This document shows, piece after piece, positions 1 to 8,814 of a stretch of DNA of 64,000 nucleotides. The translations under genes and the position numbers were made by a program. Source of the stretch: Dethiosulfatarculus sandiegensis (GTDB lineage Bacteria; Desulfobacterota; Desulfarculia; Desulfarculales; Desulfarculaceae); the NCBI RefSeq assembly GCF_000931935.2, contig NZ_AZAC01000011.1:310001-374000 (forward strand), written 5' to 3'. The notes below the pieces were generated by a model that had not been told where the DNA came from, ran no database searches, and saw nothing but the letters and a program-made list of their open reading frames with translations. The stretch's first letter is position 1, and each line of letters begins with the position of its first letter.

Positions 1-233
1 ATATAGTTGCACTCGCCCAGGCGGCAGCCACCGATAAACACCCCGTCCATTCCATTGGAAAAGGCCCGGAGAATAAACTCCAGATCCACCCGACCGGAAC
101 ACATGACGCGGATGACCCTGATCTCACTCTTATATTGTAGTCTGGAAACTCCAGCCATATCTGCAGCGCCGTACGCTCACCAATGGCAGAGAAAGCCTAA
201 TATCTTCGGCTTGAACCTACGTCCCGCGCTCAT
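1..233 (-). CDS. bamF: BamF, MvhD-like selenoprotein of class II benzoyl-CoA reductase (5' part only)
   Basis: First 77 codons of a gene that runs off the left edge of the window. The reading starts at ATG 233 after a GAGGCGG ribosome site and crosses an in-frame TGA at 179-177. Read as selenocysteine, this gives a CHWU motif at residues 16-19, then GAADMAGVSRLQY and VIRVMCSGRVD. That is the pattern of MvhD/FlpD-type iron-sulfur subunits, which pass electrons between a heterodisulfide-reductase-like flavoprotein and a partner. BamF of class II benzoyl-CoA reductase belongs to this family. The gene follows bamE by 45 bp. The unbroken family match on both sides of the TGA is the main evidence that it is not a stop. 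An automatic caller would miss or truncate this gene. Confidence 0.85.
142..179 (-). other. Selenocysteine UGA and candidate SECIS hairpin in bamF
   Basis: The UGA codon is at 179-177. Twenty-two nucleotides further on lies a hairpin, CUGGA-GUU-UCCAG (154-142), five perfect pairs with a GU-containing apical loop. Bacterial SECIS elements sit directly after the UGA inside the coding region and present a GU in the loop for SelB. Position and loop fit, but the distance is a little longer than in E. coli fdhF and no folding was computed. Confidence 0.6.
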
Positions 234-278
234 CAGTCACCGCCTCGTGTTATGGGTTTAGAAAAAGCCTTCAAAGCC

Positions 279-3200
279 TTATGCCTTAAAAACCGCGGCG
301 TCTATCTGGTTTACAAGCTCTTCGTCAGTAAAGTGCTTGAGATAGATGGCGCCTGTGGGGCACTTGGCGTTGCACAGGCCGTCACCTTTACAGATAACCG
401 GATTCACTACGGCTTTTTTGCCTGTTTTTGTTTTACGGAACTCAATCGCCCCATAGGTGCAAGCATCTATGCAGGCCCCGCAGCCCATGCAGCGATTCTC
501 CTCCACCTCGCAGACCGAGCCGGAGACCGTGACAATGTCATGGCCCAAAAGGGTCAACGCACGACCGGCAGCTGCATAGGCCTGGTTTATGGTTTCGGGT
601 ATGTACTTGGGATAATGGGCAGTGCCGCAGAGATATACGCCTTCAGTGGCGAAGTCCACCGGCCGCAACTTAACGTGCGCCTCTTTGTAAAAGTCATCCG
701 GCCCCAGGGAGATCTTGAACTTCTGAGCCAGCTCCTTGTTGTCTTCCCTGGCCACAACAGCCGCGGCCAGGGCTATATAGTCGGCGTCTATGGCTATCTC
801 CATGCCCAGCACGTAGTCCATGAGCCCCACCTGCAAGACCTCCCTGCCCTCAGAGGTGGTCGCCTTGACCTGGGGTGGAGCCTCGGGTTCATAACGCACA
901 AACTTGATATCCATTTCAGAGGCCTCGCGATAGTAGTCCTCCATGTAACCATAGGTGCGCATATCCCGATACAGGATATAGATATCCATCTCCGGCTTTT
1001 TCTTTTTCAGCTCCAGGGCGTTTTTAATCGACTCGCCGCAGCAGATGCGGGAGCAGTAATTCCTCTCCTCATTGCGGCAGCCCACACACTGGATCATCAC
1101 CAGGGTCTTGGCCTTCTGCAGGTCTTCATCATCCTGGTGGATCTTCTCCTCCAGCTCCAGGTGAGTCAGAACCCTTTCGTCCTCGCCATAGAGGTATTCC
1201 GTGGGTTTATAGACATCCACCCCGGTTGCCACCACACTGGCTCCATGCTCTATCCTGGCCTTTCCCCTGTCCGACTCAACCTTGGTGACAAAGTTGCCCA
1301 CATAACCCGTGGCCTCGGTTATGACGGCCTTGGTGTAAACATGAATGGAAAGGTGTTTGTAGACTTTTTTAACCAGGTCATCCACAAAGGCTCCCACATC
1401 CATGCCGTCCAAAGTGGAATGTATCCTCCTGGCCATGCCGCCGAGCTGGGCCTCTTTTTCCAGGAGATAGACCTCGTGCCCCTGATTGGCAATGGATAGC
1501 GCGCAGGTCATGCCGGCTATACCGCCGCCGACCACCAGGGCCTTTTTATTGACCGGCAGATCTATCTCTTGCAGAGGCCTAAGGAAATTGGCCCGTGCGC
1601 AAGACATGCGCACGATATCCTTGGCCTTTTCCGTGGCAAGCTCCTTTTCCTTGGAATGAACCCAGGAGCAATGTTCCCGGATATTGGCCATCTCGTAATA
1701 GTATTGGTTAATACCCGCCTCGCGCAGGGTGTCCCGGAACAGGGGTTCCAAGGTTCTGGGCGAACAGGCAGCCACCACCACCCGGTTAAGGCCCTTTTCC
1801 TTAATGGTGTCAGTGATCTCCTTGGCCGAGTTGGTGGCGCAGGAAAAAAGTTGTTCCTGGGCGTAGACCACATTCGGCAAGGTCAGGGCGTATTCCACGG
1901 TTGAGGGAACATTCACCACCCGGCCAATATTGGCCCCGCAATGGCAGACAAAGACACCAATCCTGGGTTCTTCCGAGGATACGTCCTTTTCCGGGGGGTA
2001 GACCCTGTCCCTGGTGAGTTTCCAGCGCCGGTAGTCCAACATCTCACCGCACTGGTCCCCTGCCCCGCTGGCCGTGAAGACACTCTCCGGAATATCCATG
2101 GGCCCCTGAAATGCGCCGCTGACAAACACGCCGGGCGTGGCCGTCTCCATGGGGTTGGCCGGGTTGGTCTGGTTAAAGCCGTGATGATTCAGCTCAATGC
2201 CGAACATCTCGGCGATTTCCTTGTTTCCAGTCGGCGGATTAAGCCCCACCGACAGGACCACCATGTCGAATTCTTCTTCCTTGACCCCTTGGTCTGCGGT
2301 GGCGTATCTGACAACCACGTTTTTCTCGTCCGGGGTCTCCCGCACCACAGAGACGTAACTCCTGATAAAGCGCACCTGGTCCAGGTCATCGGTCCGGTGG
2401 AAATAACGCTCAAAATCCTTGCCATAGGCCCGGATATCATTATGGAATATGGTGCAGGCGGCATCGGCGTTGTGATCCTTGGTCAGGATCACCTGCTTTT
2501 GGGTGTAGGTGCAACAGACCGCCGAGCAATAGCTGTTGTCCACATCCGACACCCTTCTGGAGCCAATACACTGAATCCAGGCTATTTTTTGGGGGTGTTT
2601 TTTGTCGGAGGCGCGCAGAATCTCGCCCTCATAGGGGCCTGTGGCAGCCAGAAGTCGCTCGTAGTCCATACTGGTGACCACGTTTTCCAGTCTACCGTAG
2701 CCGTATTCATACTTAACACTGGGATCAAAAGGCTCAAAACCAACCGAAAGGATTATGGCCCCTATGTTGATCTCCACCTTCTCAGGCTTCTGACTGAAGT
2801 CAATGGCCTCGGCCTGGCACACGCTCTCACAGATCAGGCATTTCTTTTCCTTTAAGTAAAGGCAGGTTTCATCAACATAAGCCACCAGGGGGACCGCCTG
2901 GGAAAAGAATATGTGTACGGCCTTGTTGTCCGAGATTTCCTGGTTGTACTGATCCGGGTACTCGACCGGACAATATTCCACGCAGGTCCCGCAGCCTGTG
3001 CATTTGTCTTCTATGATGTAACGCGGCTTCTTGACCAGGGTGACATTAAAACCACCTGCTTCGCCCACCACTTCGTCGATTTCAGTATATGTGAGTACCT
3101 CAATATTCGGATGCCGGCCGACCTCGACCAGTTTGGGTGAGAGTATTCACATACTGCAATCGTTAGTGGGGAACGTCTTGTCAAGCTGGGCCATGTGGCC

Positions 3201-3380
3201 GCCGATGCTTGGGCCCTTTTCAACCAGGTAGACCTTGAACCCGGCTGCGGCCAGGTCCAGCGAGGCTTGAATGCCGCTGATACCTCCGCCGACAACCATC
3301 ACATCGCCAAAATCCACGCTTGTGGAACTGATAACCGGCCTGCCTCTCATGTGCTTTGCTTCCACTTGTATACATCCCAT
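279..3380 (-). CDS. bamE: BamE, HdrA-like selenoflavoprotein of class II benzoyl-CoA reductase
   Basis: A 1033-residue HdrA-type protein when the in-frame TGA at 3149-3147 is read as selenocysteine 78. The N-terminus has an FAD dinucleotide-binding motif ([16 protein letters not shown]) and the HdrA signature [27 protein letters not shown] ferredoxin motif follows ([12 protein letters not shown], about residues 127-138). A second half holds another glycine-rich FAD motif ([14 protein letters not shown]) and ends in two ferredoxin motifs ([11 protein letters not shown] and [12 protein letters not shown]). HdrA proteins bifurcate electrons at FAD; BamE is thought to do this within the roughly 1 MDa Bam complex to drive benzoyl-CoA ring reduction. 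It lies 13 bp after bamD. Start ATG 3380 has a weak ribosome site, and ATG 3350 is a possible alternative. Without recoding, the gene would look like two pieces. Confidence 0.9.
3114..3149 (-). other. Selenocysteine UGA and SECIS hairpin in bamE
   Basis: UGA is at 3149-3147. Fifteen nucleotides later is a hairpin with arms CUGGUC (3131-3126) and GGCCGG (3119-3114), six pairs including two G-U, and apical loop GAGGUC. The loop contains AGGUC, as in the E. coli fdhF SECIS loop as I recall it, and the spacing is close to that example. The hairpin lies inside the coding region, as expected in bacteria. Confidence 0.75.
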
Positions 3381-3393
3381 CAGGAATTTTTAA

Positions 3394-4572
3394 TCACTCG
3401 ATGGCTTCCTGAACTATCTCGCTGATCTCCTTGATCTGGATAAGGCTCTCGTCTTCTTCGTCTATGCCCCGGCTGTCGGCCACGGCCAGCCTGCTGTCCT
3501 CGAAGTTGGTTATGCAATAAGGACAGGCGGTTACCAGGACATCCGCCCCCACATCCATGGCCTGCTCCAGCCTGATATCCGAGAACCTTTCGCCCTTGGG
3601 AGTCTCCATCCAGATCCTGCCGCCGCCGCCGCCACAGCAGAGGCTGTCTTCAAAGGCGTCCGGCAGCTCAAAAAGCTCCAGCCCGGGCACTGCTTTCAAC
3701 ACTCCGCGGGGCTGGTCGTAGATATTGTTGTGCCTGCCCAGGTAGCAGGGGTCGTGATAAGCCACCTTTTTGGGGAACTCGCCATTTAAGGTGAGCCTGC
3801 CTTCCCGGATAAGCTCGAACAAAAACTCGGTCATGTGGATCACTTCAAAATCCACCATGAACTGGGGGTATTCATTCTTAAAAGTGTGCAGGCAATGGGG
3901 AGAGGTGACCAGGATTCTTTTCACTCCGTTGTCCACAAAGGTCTTGATGTTTTCCCTGGCCAGCCGTTTGAAGAGTTCTTCATCACCGGTCTTTCTGATG
4001 GACTCGCCGCAGCAGTTCTCCTTGGAGCCCAGGATGCCGTATTCAACCCCGGCCTTGTTCAGGATAGAGGCCGTAGCCCTGGCCACCTTCTTTGACCTGG
4101 GGTCATAGCTGGGATAACAGCCCGGAAAATAAAGGATATCCATACCCTCGGCAAAGGTTGGGACATTAAGCCCCTCGGTCCACTTCTTCCGGTTCTTGCG
4201 CTCTTCGTTTAAGGGGTTGCCCTCACCGATCAGACTCGCACTGATGGAACGGATGGGCTTGACCGCGGTGGGGAAGACACCATATTCGGTTGCGATCTTA
4301 CGCAGCGCCACCCCGGATTCGATCTGCTGTACATCCCTGGGGCAACGCTGGGGACAGCGGCCGCAGGTGGTGCAGCGCCAGATATCCTCACTCTCGATCT
4401 CGGTCATGCCAAAGGTGGCCTGGCGCACGATTTTGCGCATGCTGAAATCCCGCACCCGGTTCCAGGGGCAGACCGTATCGCATAGACCGCATTGAAAACA
4501 CCTTTTGTAGGCGTCGCCGCCACTTTCCTTGATGACCTCTACAATTTCCTGGTAATCAGCTATATTTTCCAC
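3394..4572 (-). CDS. bamD: BamD, HdrC-HdrB-type iron-sulfur protein
   Basis: A 392-residue cytoplasmic iron-sulfur protein. Residues 25-35 (CFQCGLCDTVC) and 67-77 (CTTCGRCPQRC) are two [4Fe-4S] motifs of the HdrC type. The C-terminal part carries two cysteine-rich CCG domains (PGCYPSYDP with CCGES, then HDPCYLGRHN with CCGGGGG), as in HdrB/HdrD and GlpC-type proteins. In the Bam complex this fusion links the HdrA-like BamE with the BamBC catalytic module by electron transfer. It sits between bamC (35 bp upstream) and bamE (13 bp downstream) in the order known for class II benzoyl-CoA reductase clusters. On its own, HdrCB fusions are widespread; the neighbours decide the name. Confidence 0.85.
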   Translation of the reverse strand: MENIADYQEIVEVIKESGGDAYKRCFQCGLCDTVCPWNRVRDFSMRKIVRQATFGMTEIESEDIWRCTTCGRCPQRCPRDVQQIESGVALRKIATEYGVFPTAVKPIRSISASLIGEGNPLNEERKNRKKWTEGLNVPTFAEGMDILYFPGCYPSYDPRSKKVARATASILNKAGVEYGILGSKENCCGESIRKTGDEELFKRLARENIKTFVDNGVKRILVTSPHCLHTFKNEYPQFMVDFEVIHMTEFLFELIREGRLTLNGEFPKKVAYHDPCYLGRHNNIYDQPRGVLKAVPGLELFELPDAFEDSLCCGGGGGRIWMETPKGERFSDIRLEQAMDVGADVLVTACPYCITNFEDSRLAVADSRGIDEEDESLIQIKEISEIVQEAIE

Positions 4573-4607
4573 TAGTTTAGCCCGCCCTTTTTTTTAGCCT
4601 AAAGACT

Positions 4608-5144
4608 TCATTCCTTTGATGACATCCGGGCAACCGCGTCTACAATCTTGTCCAGGCCGTATTTATCAGCCAAGGACTCCAGGCCGATATCGAGTTCCTC
4701 TTTGGGCTCTTCCTCTTCCTCTTCCACTTCCCGCTCCTCATAGGTCAAGGCGTCCACCAGACACCACTTGACGCACAAGGGCTCGTCTTCGCCCTCGCAC
4801 ATATCGCACTTAAGCGGCAAGCCCGAATCCGGCTCCTTGAACAGATCCCTCGAGGGACAGGCGGCCCGGCAAAAGGCGCATTCATCATATTCCTTGCCGT
4901 CCAGGATGTACTTATCCCTGCCCATGCATTCGGCCGGAGTGTATTCTCCGGCATATACAGGCACGTAAATATCGCTCAAGGGATCTCTTATAACCCTGAT
5001 GCGGGACCTGGCCGGGTTGTTGCCGCTGTATTTGGGCTGGGCGTGAAAAGCGGAGCAGATCACCTCGCAGGCCCGACAACCATTGCATTTGTCAGCATCT
5101 ATTACGATGGTCTTTATGACTTTTTTCTTTTTCTCAGCCGCCAC
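4608..5144 (-). CDS. bamC: BamC, ferredoxin-like electron-transfer subunit
   Basis: A 178-residue polyferredoxin. Cysteine groups CNGCRACEVIC (about residues 20-30), CAFCRAACP, and CDMC followed by CVKWC give room for several [4Fe-4S] clusters, in the pattern of DMSO-reductase-type beta subunits. An acidic linker (VEEEEEEPKEE) precedes a short helical tail. BamC forms the stable BamBC core with the tungsten subunit and carries electrons to its active site. The gene starts 17 bp after the bamB stop, so the two are very probably co-translated. Confidence 0.88.
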   Translation of the reverse strand: MAAEKKKKVIKTIVIDADKCNGCRACEVICSAFHAQPKYSGNNPARSRIRVIRDPLSDIYVPVYAGEYTPAECMGRDKYILDGKEYDECAFCRAACPSRDLFKEPDSGLPLKCDMCEGEDEPLCVKWCLVDALTYEEREVEEEEEEPKEELDIGLESLADKYGLDKIVDAVARMSSKE

Positions 5145-5161
5145 GGCGTCATGCTCCTTTT

Positions 5162-7156
5162 TTATTCCCCAGAGGCCTTTTCAGACGGGGTGTCTTCCTG
5201 TTCCCTTAAAACTCCCCGCTTGACAAAATCCTCATACACATAATCCAGGCCAAGGTCTTGAAGAGTCTCCTTGGTGGGGATGCCGTCTTTATTCCAGCCC
5301 TTAAAGGCGTAATAGGTATCCAGAAGCTCCTGCTCCAGTTCCGGGAACCTTTTCTTCCAATGGTTCTGGGGAGGCTTTTCGTCTTTTCTGCTCATGCCCC
5401 TTCGGGTGTTGTTGGCCCGGACCAAAGTCCGATAGCGCTTTATCGCCTTGGTGAGCTTTTCCTCATCCATCTCTATGCCCGCACCGGCCGAGATGAACTT
5501 GGGATAATTATGAATGTGGTAAGGCGGTTTCAAGGGGAAGGAAGACAGACCGGCGCACATGCCCAGGGCGTCGTCTATGTAGTGCATCTTTTCCTGCCAG
5601 TCCACAATATCGCTGACCATCTTCGGGGTGGGGTAAAACGGCATGGAGTTTTCGCCCCTGGGCTCCCAGTCCAGGAAATATTGTTTGAACTTTTCATCCG
5701 GGACCTGGAACCAATCCTCTACAAAGGCCTCCCTATGCTCCCTTTTGGGGAAGGGGGCCTGGGGAAACTGGCCTTCAATCTGGGTGATATTGATCTTCTC
5801 GCCGGTGGCATACATCACAAAATAAATGGGATTCAGCATGGAGAGTTTAAGCGGCAGCTGCTCGTGCTTCTTAATGTTGTTGTGGGCGTATTCCTCTGCG
5901 CCCTTTCCTATCTCCTTGGCCGCCCAATAGGTGCCGTTGGCCAGCAGGTCGCCTATGCCCTCCCGGTTCACTATGTGTTCCAAAAGCCAATAGAACCTGC
6001 CTTCATTGTCCTCGGGCATGCCCGGGAAATCATCGTCTGTCAGAATTCCCGCCTCCAACAGTTCCAAGGCAAAGGCCATGACCTGGGGAGTGGAGAAGCC
6101 GTCCACCCCATATTCGGTGGCGCTCTGGGCAATGCCGAGACCAAACTCAAGATCGCTCATGGCGGCCATGGTATAGGTGAGCTTGGAGAAGCATTTCATC
6201 ATATAGGTGGGTTTGCCCGGAGGAGAAATGGTGGCCCCACAGGTCATGGGACAGTTGTAACAGCTTATCAGCCGCCTGCGCATGGTCTCCAGGGTCTCGG
6301 TCCATTCCTTGGCGATCTCCTCGTTCCAGAAATCCTTTCTGCGCAGGCGCGAGTTGCCCCAGGAAAAGTTTTCCGTATGCCACTTTTCGTCGTGGACCTT
6401 CATCTCCTGGGGAGAACCCAACCCTGCCAGGATCGGCATGACCCCCGGTATGGGGTTTTCGTTACGATGCTGAATATATTCCATCACCTCGTTACAGAGC
6501 TGAATATACTCGGCAGGCTGAGCCACGTTTACATCCCTGGTCCCGCGAACCGCTATGGCCTTTAGCCCTTTATCCCCCATCACCGCGCCGATTCCGCCCC
6601 TACTGGCGCTGGACCTGCCCTGTTCAATGGAGGCGAAAAACACCCGGTTTTCACCGGCCAGCCCAATCGCCGCCACCTGGGCCCTGGGTTCGTTGAGTTC
6701 CTTTTTGATCAGGGCCTCTGTCTCAACCGCACCCTTGCCCTTTAAATGGGAGGCATCCCTTATCTCCACCTTGTCGTTATTTATCCACAGATAAACCAGG
6801 TCGGGAGACTGGCCCCGAATGACCACCTTGTCGTAACCCGCGTACTTGAGCTCAGGAGCCCAAAAACCGCCCATCATGGAAAAGGCCATCAAACGGGTCT
6901 GGGGAGAGATGGTGGTTACTATGGTCCTGTTACAGCCGGTGGCAGGGGTGCCGCAGAGCAGGCCGGCGCTGAAAATCAGAAGATTGTCCTCGGAAAAGGG
7001 CTCCACCTCCGGCGGCACCCGGTCCCAAATCAGTTTGGCGTTGGTGCCCAGGCCGCCAAGATAGAGCTCGGTTTCCGTGGGGTCGGTCTCCACCCTGTCA
7101 ACACTCCCCTTGGTTAAATCAATCTCTAAATTGTAGCCTGTCTCTGCGTATCTCAT
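5162..7156 (-). CDS. bamB: BamB, tungsten active-site subunit of class II benzoyl-CoA reductase
   Basis: A 664-residue protein of the aldehyde:ferredoxin oxidoreductase family, starting MRYAETGYNLEIDLTKG after a GAGGT ribosome site. It would catalyse ATP-independent two-electron reduction of benzoyl-CoA to cyclohexa-1,5-diene-1-carbonyl-CoA in the cytoplasm. Visible features: the family N-terminus with YLGGLGTNA; the cluster motif C299-x2-C302-x3-C306, completed by a cysteine in DALGMC; and E251, H260 and C322, which match by position the residues I recall at the tungsten site of Geobacter BamB. It is the first gene of bamBCDEF. The whole sequence reads like BamB rather than a generic aldehyde oxidoreductase. 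Paralogues acting on other aryl- or cyclic acyl-CoA esters remain possible. Confidence 0.93.
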   Translation of the reverse strand: MRYAETGYNLEIDLTKGSVDRVETDPTETELYLGGLGTNAKLIWDRVPPEVEPFSEDNLLIFSAGLLCGTPATGCNRTIVTTISPQTRLMAFSMMGGFWAPELKYAGYDKVVIRGQSPDLVYLWINNDKVEIRDASHLKGKGAVETEALIKKELNEPRAQVAAIGLAGENRVFFASIEQGRSSASRGGIGAVMGDKGLKAIAVRGTRDVNVAQPAEYIQLCNEVMEYIQHRNENPIPGVMPILAGLGSPQEMKVHDEKWHTENFSWGNSRLRRKDFWNEEIAKEWTETLETMRRRLISCYNCPMTCGATISPPGKPTYMMKCFSKLTYTMAAMSDLEFGLGIAQSATEYGVDGFSTPQVMAFALELLEAGILTDDDFPGMPEDNEGRFYWLLEHIVNREGIGDLLANGTYWAAKEIGKGAEEYAHNNIKKHEQLPLKLSMLNPIYFVMYATGEKINITQIEGQFPQAPFPKREHREAFVEDWFQVPDEKFKQYFLDWEPRGENSMPFYPTPKMVSDIVDWQEKMHYIDDALGMCAGLSSFPLKPPYHIHNYPKFISAGAGIEMDEEKLTKAIKRYRTLVRANNTRRGMSRKDEKPPQNHWKKRFPELEQELLDTYYAFKGWNKDGIPTKETLQDLGLDYVYEDFVKRGVLREQEDTPSEKASGE

Positions 7157-7502
7157 TTTTTACCTCACGGAAGTGGCATATCCGTCCTGCGGCTTTTCCG
7201 GCTTCCCTGCCGAAGCCTCGCCGCGAATACCTTTTTAAAAACCCGGTCTGTGAATTATCCACAGATCCTTTCCGGAAAAGCGCTCAAACTACGTCTGCTA
7301 AGGCCTAAAAAAACATGCTGTTTCCTAGGCTTTTTCCGCAAGAGTTTGGTTTCACCCCCTTTTTAGCTGGTTCTTTTATCATTAATGTCCTTGTAAGGGG
7401 CCTTTGGGCAGTGTTGTCTTCCCAAGGATGAAGCATTGGTTCTCAATTAGTTGGAACAAGAATTTATCTAATAAAAACAAGCACTTTTAAAAATACAGTT
7501 AC

Positions 7503-7531
7503 ATTGTAGCCATATTATAACTATTTGTCAA
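7503..7531 (-). promoter_or_regulatory. Sigma70-type promoter for the bam operon
   Basis: On the minus strand, TTGACA (7531-7526) and TACAAT (7508-7503) are separated by exactly 17 bp, matching the -35 and -10 consensus at 11 of 12 positions. The expected start of transcription is near 7496. No gene lies between this site and bamB at 7156. I saw no -24/-12 sigma54 element. Confidence 0.6.
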
Positions 7532-7760
7532 ACCAATTCTCCCCGGATCACCCACCCCGGCTTTGCCTGTCTCCCCCCCAATCCGCCTCGGGCCACAGGT
7601 CGCAAAATTGCACTTTTTCAAACCGACATCAAACAAAACAACATATTTAAATTAAAGAAGAAATAGAATAGAAGACGCAAAAAAGACAAGATAAAAAAAG
7701 AACCAAACCTCCTCCGGGATGGGAGCAGAATTCAAGGGAGCCAAAGGAGCGAAGATATGG

Positions 7761-7784
7761 CCCCAGACGAAGCCCTGTCTGGGG
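7761..7784. repeat. Inverted repeat, 8-bp stem
   Basis: CCCCAGAC and GTCTGGGG flank an 8-nt loop, a perfect GC-rich hairpin. No T-run follows on either strand, so an intrinsic terminator is not clear. It lies 110 bp downstream of the peptidase gene ending at 7898 and may end its transcript. Confidence 0.35.
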
Positions 7785-7897
7785 GGTTAAAGTTAGGAGA
7801 TAGAGACATAAGAGTTGGAATTTGGCCTTAATCCAAGGGCAGGGAGTATTTTTTAACAGGATTCAAATAAAGTCTCCCACACGATTCCCACCCCCCC

Positions 7898-8575
7898 CTA
7901 CTGGATAACCAGCATGCCTTCCCAGTTTGAAATCACGTCCGGAAAGGGCACCTCAATGGGGCTGAGGAAACTGGGATCATTGATCAACACCAAGGGCAAG
8001 GCCTTGTTTTGCCTGGCCAGGGGGCTGCCCGGCGGGGCAGGGACAAAGCGCATGCCCCTTAACACCACCACATGCCCCACGGACTTGGGGCCAACACGGA
8101 TCGGCCCCCTGTCGCGGCGCACCAGACGCACAATAAAAATTCTCCCCTGTTTTAACAGTCTGTAGACCTCATCAGAAGAGATTTCCGGCCCCTGGGGTCG
8201 GGACTTCACCCCCATATACGCCAAAAGGGCGTGGACCACGGTAAGGCTGGCTCCCTTCTGGCATTTACCAGGCTTACAGCAGGCGCCCGGGGTCATTCTA
8301 AAAGCCAGGTCCGCCAAACGGCATTGAGGCAGGGAAGCGCCCTTTTTGTAGCGCAGGGCCATCTCTGCCACAGCCAGCCAACACCATAATGCAGTCTGCT
8401 GGCGCACAAAAGGCACCTCCGCCTTAACCGGCTTAAGAAGGCCTGCCAGGCTAAGCTGTAGGGGAAAGACTAAGGTTAATAGGGAAAAAACCAACACACC
8501 AATTTTCAAGGATATGCTATGGGCAGGGGCGGACATGGGGGCGATCCTTCTGATTGACCGAAAGCCGTGAACCAT
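7898..8575 (-). CDS. Exported papain-like cysteine peptidase (C39/C70-like)
   Basis: A 225-residue protein with an N-terminal hydrophobic segment (about residues 22-45), so exported or membrane-anchored. The mature part begins VPFVRQQTALWCWLAVAEM, the usual papain-like start with Gln59/60 and Cys65 in WCW. His168 in VGHVVVL and Asn199/Asp200 in VLINDP complete a plausible Cys-His-Asn/Asp triad in the correct order. The family contains secreted peptidases such as AvrRpt2-like C70 and bacteriocin-processing C39 enzymes; substrate unknown. An extra CCKPGKC cluster at residues 99-105 could bind metal or form disulfides. ATG 8575 and ATG 8536 are both possible starts; the second gives a more usual signal peptide. 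It is divergent from the metallopeptidase gene at 8815. Confidence 0.7.
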   Translation of the reverse strand: MVHGFRSIRRIAPMSAPAHSISLKIGVLVFSLLTLVFPLQLSLAGLLKPVKAEVPFVRQQTALWCWLAVAEMALRYKKGASLPQCRLADLAFRMTPGACCKPGKCQKGASLTVVHALLAYMGVKSRPQGPEISSDEVYRLLKQGRIFIVRLVRRDRGPIRVGPKSVGHVVVLRGMRFVPAPPGSPLARQNKALPLVLINDPSFLSPIEVPFPDVISNWEGMLVIQ

Positions 8576-8586
8576 CTGGTTCGTTA

Positions 8587-8685
8587 TTAATTATCCCACA
8601 TCCCCAACCAGCAAAACATCTTAAATAACAACAAATTTTTCTATAGCCATCTTGTCGCCACAAGTAACGGCATGGGATAATTTAA
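8587..8685. repeat. Inverted repeat in the divergent peptidase promoter region
   Basis: TTAATTATCCCA at 8587-8598 is mirrored by TGGGATAATTTAA at 8673-8685, 74 bp apart, one copy beside each divergent gene. The symmetry suggests half-sites for a shared regulator. No -35/-10 pair is clear around them. Confidence 0.35.
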
Positions 8686-8814
8686 AGGAAGCAGCCTGTC
8701 CTGAAGCGTAATTCGCCTTTAAATTGTTTTGTTGCCTTTCCACACCAATCCATCAGGTGTTCTTTCTTTTCCACTCAACTCCTCCCTCCCCGAAAGGCTG
8801 CCAAGGAGCTCAAA

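Larger units (their letters stand above)
7157..7897. other. Gene-free region upstream of bamB
   Basis: No credible coding sequence on either strand; the stretch is AT-rich around 7440-7720. It holds the predicted bamB promoter (7503-7531) and so a leader of about 340 nt in front of bamB. It also holds an isolated hairpin at 7761-7784. No riboswitch class was recognised in the leader. Confidence 0.6.

Noticed and set aside
252-1499. Long plus-strand open frame opposite bamE
   Set aside because: It is the antisense shadow of a well-supported HdrA-like gene; its translation has no family resemblance and no ribosome site.
3147-3149. TGA as a real stop, with bamE as two genes or a pseudogene
   Set aside because: Family sequence continues without a break on both sides, the TGA is at the known Cys/Sec position, and a SECIS-like hairpin follows.
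7509-7531. TTGACA with TATAAT 6 bp away as the bam promoter pair
   Set aside because: The spacing is far too short; the TACAAT at 17 bp is the correct partner.
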